This document shows, one piece after another, positions 5,450-6,906 of a stretch of DNA of 6,906 bases (positions within the stretch are counted from its first letter, which is position 1; each line of letters begins with the position of its first letter). The stretch comes from Betaproteobacteria bacterium UBA3031. GTDB lineage: Bacteria; Pseudomonadota; Gammaproteobacteria; Burkholderiales; Eutrophovitaceae. Below the pieces are notes generated by a model, which saw only the letters and a program-made list of their open reading frames with translations, was not told the DNA's origin and ran no database searches. The position numbers and the translations under genes were made by a program. The DNA is taken from NCBI GenBank assembly GCA_002367635.1, contig DFDI01000075.1, positions 1 through 6,906 on the forward strand, given 5' to 3'.

Positions 5450-6445
5450 TTAGCGTTGGTATTTTTTCACGGCGCTATTGTGGTCTATAAGGTTATCAGA
5501 GAACTGGTGGCTACCGTCCCCTTTTGCGACAAAATACAGTGAGCTGGTTTCCGCAGGGTTCAGCGCAGCGTGAATAGAGCTGCGACTAGGCAGCGCAATC
5601 GGTGATGGGGGTAAGCCGTTTCTGGTGTACGTGTTATAGGGGTTATCGGTTTTGAGGTCTTTATAACGTATGTCACCATCGAAGTTGTCCCCAAGGCCAT
5701 AAATCACAGTTGGGTCTGCTTGTAATCGCATCCCCGTCTTTAATCGATTCATAAATACGCTAGAAATTATTGGTTTTTCTGCTACGAGTAACGCTTCTTT
5801 TTCAATGATTGATGCGAGAATAAGTGCATTGTATGGATCTTTAAAACGTACGTTACTGTTGCGTTCGCGCCACTCTTGCTCGAGTACTTGGTTCAATTTT
5901 TTATGAGCAATTTTCAACATCTCGAGGTCACTCGTTCCTCCAGAGAAAATATATGTATCCGGAAAAAACAATCCCTCAGGATGTTCATAAGTAATGTTCA
6001 AGTAGTCGAGTATTTTATTTCGGCTCCAATCCGTGCTGGTGTGAAGAATCGCATCGTGGTCATTCAACGCTTTTCGTAGATCGGCGAAGGTCCAACCCTC
6101 TTGGATTCGCAAACGGTTTTTTGCAAAGTAGCCGCGATAAATTTTTTGCAGGACTTGAAATCCCGTCACACCGTCTTTAAATTCGTATTTTCCTGCCTTG
6201 ATGTCTGAACCCATACCAAAGAATCGGGCTAAGAGCTGAAAGGATTGTGCATCATCAATGATCGATTTATCCGCCAACGTGGTTGCCGCGACGCTTAATG
6301 TCGCACCCCGCTCAATGGTCAGCGTCGTTGGTTTTTCAAGATCGACAGAGCTTAAACCAACGAATAATATCCAAACCACGAAGAGTCCAATAAGGACGCA
6401 GGCACTGAGGACTAGCCTGATAAATATTTTTTTTAAATTCGCCAC
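5450..6445 (-). CDS. mltG: Endolytic murein transglycosylase MltG (YceG-like)
   Basis: An inner-membrane enzyme that cuts nascent peptidoglycan strands endolytically, thought to release or terminate glycan synthesis. The 331-residue product is close to E. coli MltG (340). One N-terminal membrane anchor (about 7-31) is followed by a periplasmic LysM-like segment (about 38-105) and the YceG catalytic domain. Visible family motifs are E-G-x-F-F-P-D-T-Y (157-165), A-S-I-I-E215-K-E-A with the catalytic Glu equivalent to E. coli Glu218, L-Q-A-D-P-T-V-I-Y-G (241-250), N-T-Y-x-x-x-G-L-P-P-x-P-I (271-283) and F-V-A-K-G-D-G-x-H-x-F (305-315). The start is GTG 6445, supported by GGAG at 6450-6453, four nt upstream. 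A stem-loop lies directly before this site. fabF ends 44 bp upstream; pabC, often located here, is missing. Confidence 0.96.
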   Translation of the reverse strand: MANLKKIFIRLVLSACVLIGLFVVWILFVGLSSVDLEKPTTLTIERGATLSVAATTLADKSIIDDAQSFQLLARFFGMGSDIKAGKYEFKDGVTGFQVLQKIYRGYFAKNRLRIQEGWTFADLRKALNDHDAILHTSTDWSRNKILDYLNITYEHPEGLFFPDTYIFSGGTSDLEMLKIAHKKLNQVLEQEWRERNSNVRFKDPYNALILASIIEKEALLVAEKPIISSVFMNRLKTGMRLQADPTVIYGLGDNFDGDIRYKDLKTDNPYNTYTRNGLPPSPIALPSRSSIHAALNPAETSSLYFVAKGDGSHQFSDNLIDHNSAVKKYQR

Positions 6446-6454
6446 GTTGCTCCA

Positions 6455-6479
6455 GTCATCTGTTTCTAGGACAGATGAC
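6455..6479 (-). promoter_or_regulatory. Perfect 9-bp stem-loop between fabF and mltG
   Basis: GTCATCTGT (6455-6463) and ACAGATGAC (6471-6479) are perfect inverse complements around a 7-nt loop. On the minus-strand message the hairpin begins 10 nt after the fabF stop and ends one nt before the GGAG of mltG. No T-tract follows, so it is not an intrinsic terminator. It could affect message stability or processing, or shield the mltG start. The hairpin is seen directly; its role is inference. Confidence 0.5.
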
Positions 6480-6489
6480 AGTCATAGAC

Positions 6490-6888
6490 TCAGTCAATCG
6501 ACGAGAATACGAGGCTGCCGTTTGTGCCCCCGAAGCCAAAGGAATTAGAAATGGCGGAACGGATCGTCATTTTTCTGGCTTTATTAGGGACATAATCTAA
6601 GTCACACTGTGGATCAGGATCATTTAGATTAATTGTCGGTGGTGCAATCTGATCTCTAATCGCCAAAGCCGTAAATACCGCCTCAACACCACCCGCGGCA
6701 CCAAGAAGATGTCCGATACTTGATTTGGTGGAACTCACGGCTAAGTCATTGGCATGATCACCAAACATTCGTTTTATGGCCACGGTCTCAGCGATATCAC
6801 CCAGTGGTGTCGATGTACCATGTGCATTAATGTAGTCAATCGTATGTGGATCAATGCCGCCGTTTTTAAGTGCATTGCTCATGCAACG
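6490..6888 (-). CDS. fabF: 3-oxoacyl-ACP synthase II (FabF), C-terminal part only, interrupted near the window edge
   Basis: The C-terminal third of beta-ketoacyl-ACP synthase II, which condenses malonyl-ACP with a growing acyl-ACP. About 132 of roughly 413 residues are seen. Numbered from the Met at 6882: catalytic His21 in N-A-H-G-T-S-T-P and His58 in T-K-S-S-I-G-H are 37 residues apart, as in E. coli (H303, H340). Lys53 and the gatekeeper loop N-S-F-G-F-G-G-T-N-G (113-122) are present. The nucleophilic Cys lies beyond the window. The ATG at 6882 is not a true start: Arg-Cys just before it (6883-6888) still fits the family's 'A-R-C-M' pattern. Continuing upstream in this frame gives Ser, Ile and then TAA at 6895-6897, where intact FabF should read on. 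Either a frameshift or sequence error near the edge, or a real disruption, must be invoked. It is the first visible gene of the operon leading to mltG. Confidence 0.85.
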   Translation of the reverse strand, partial: RCMSNALKNGGIDPHTIDYINAHGTSTPLGDIAETVAIKRMFGDHANDLAVSSTKSSIGHLLGAAGGVEAVFTALAIRDQIAPPTINLNDPDPQCDLDYVPNKARKMTIRSAISNSFGFGGTNGSLVFSSID

Positions 6889-6906
6889 GGAAATTTAGAC
6901 TCTCAA

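Noticed and set aside
5134..6548. Open plus-strand frames opposite tmk, mltG and fabF
   Set aside because: They are antisense to conserved genes whose motifs explain the sequence. The translations are low-complexity Ser/Arg-rich, with no recognisable domain.
6480..6906. A complete short gene starting at ATG 6882
   Set aside because: The sequence is the C-terminal third of FabF. It lacks the nucleophilic Cys region, and homology continues two codons upstream of the ATG.
1..6906. CRISPR array, transposon ends, tRNA/rRNA, phage or defence genes
   Set aside because: I saw no regularly spaced repeats, transposase-like proteins, RNA-gene signatures or defence domains; every part except short spacers is explained by ordinary genes.

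Overview
The window looks like chromosomal DNA of a gammaproteobacterium of moderate G+C. The main evidence is the minus-strand block fabF (3' part) - mltG - tmk - holB - tatD, a conserved gammaproteobacterial neighbourhood joining fatty-acid synthesis, peptidoglycan processing, dTTP synthesis and DNA replication. Species or order cannot be named from this stretch. There is no sign of phage, transposon, CRISPR array, tRNA or rRNA.

Layout, left to right. (1) Positions 76-570 and 658-1227 (+) hold two small envelope proteins: a secreted Cys- and His-containing protein and a lipoprotein with a lipocalin-like start. Each is followed by a clear intrinsic terminator. A perfect TATAAT lies inside the first terminator hairpin and may start transcription of the second gene. 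(2) Position 1314-2132 (-) is a TauD/TfdA-type Fe(II)/2-oxoglutarate dioxygenase with all cofactor residues. It is divergent from (3) a single-domain six-helix voltage-gated cation channel (2237-3031, +). The A/T-rich spacer between them carries several palindromes. (4) Positions 3023-6888 (-) hold the housekeeping block. Genes are tightly packed: tmk and holB overlap by 10 bp, and gaps are 11-14 nt except for 44 bp between fabF and mltG. The stop codons of the channel and of tatD overlap convergently by 9 bp.

Working together: Tmk makes dTDP on the way to dTTP. HolB (delta prime) is part of the clamp loader of the polymerase that uses dTTP. TatD is a metal-dependent nuclease. MltG cuts nascent glycan strands, and FabF elongates acyl chains for membrane and lipid A. 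The block is therefore a growth and envelope operon. pabC (often between fabF and mltG) and pilZ (often between holB and tatD in pseudomonads) are absent.

I found no defence island or obviously new multi-gene system. The items most worth following are the channel's acidic selectivity filter (TFEDWTD, resembling engineered calcium-selective bacterial channels), the in-frame stop that interrupts fabF near the right edge, the perfect 9-bp stem-loop just upstream of the mltG ribosome binding site, and the promoter-like element inside a terminator.
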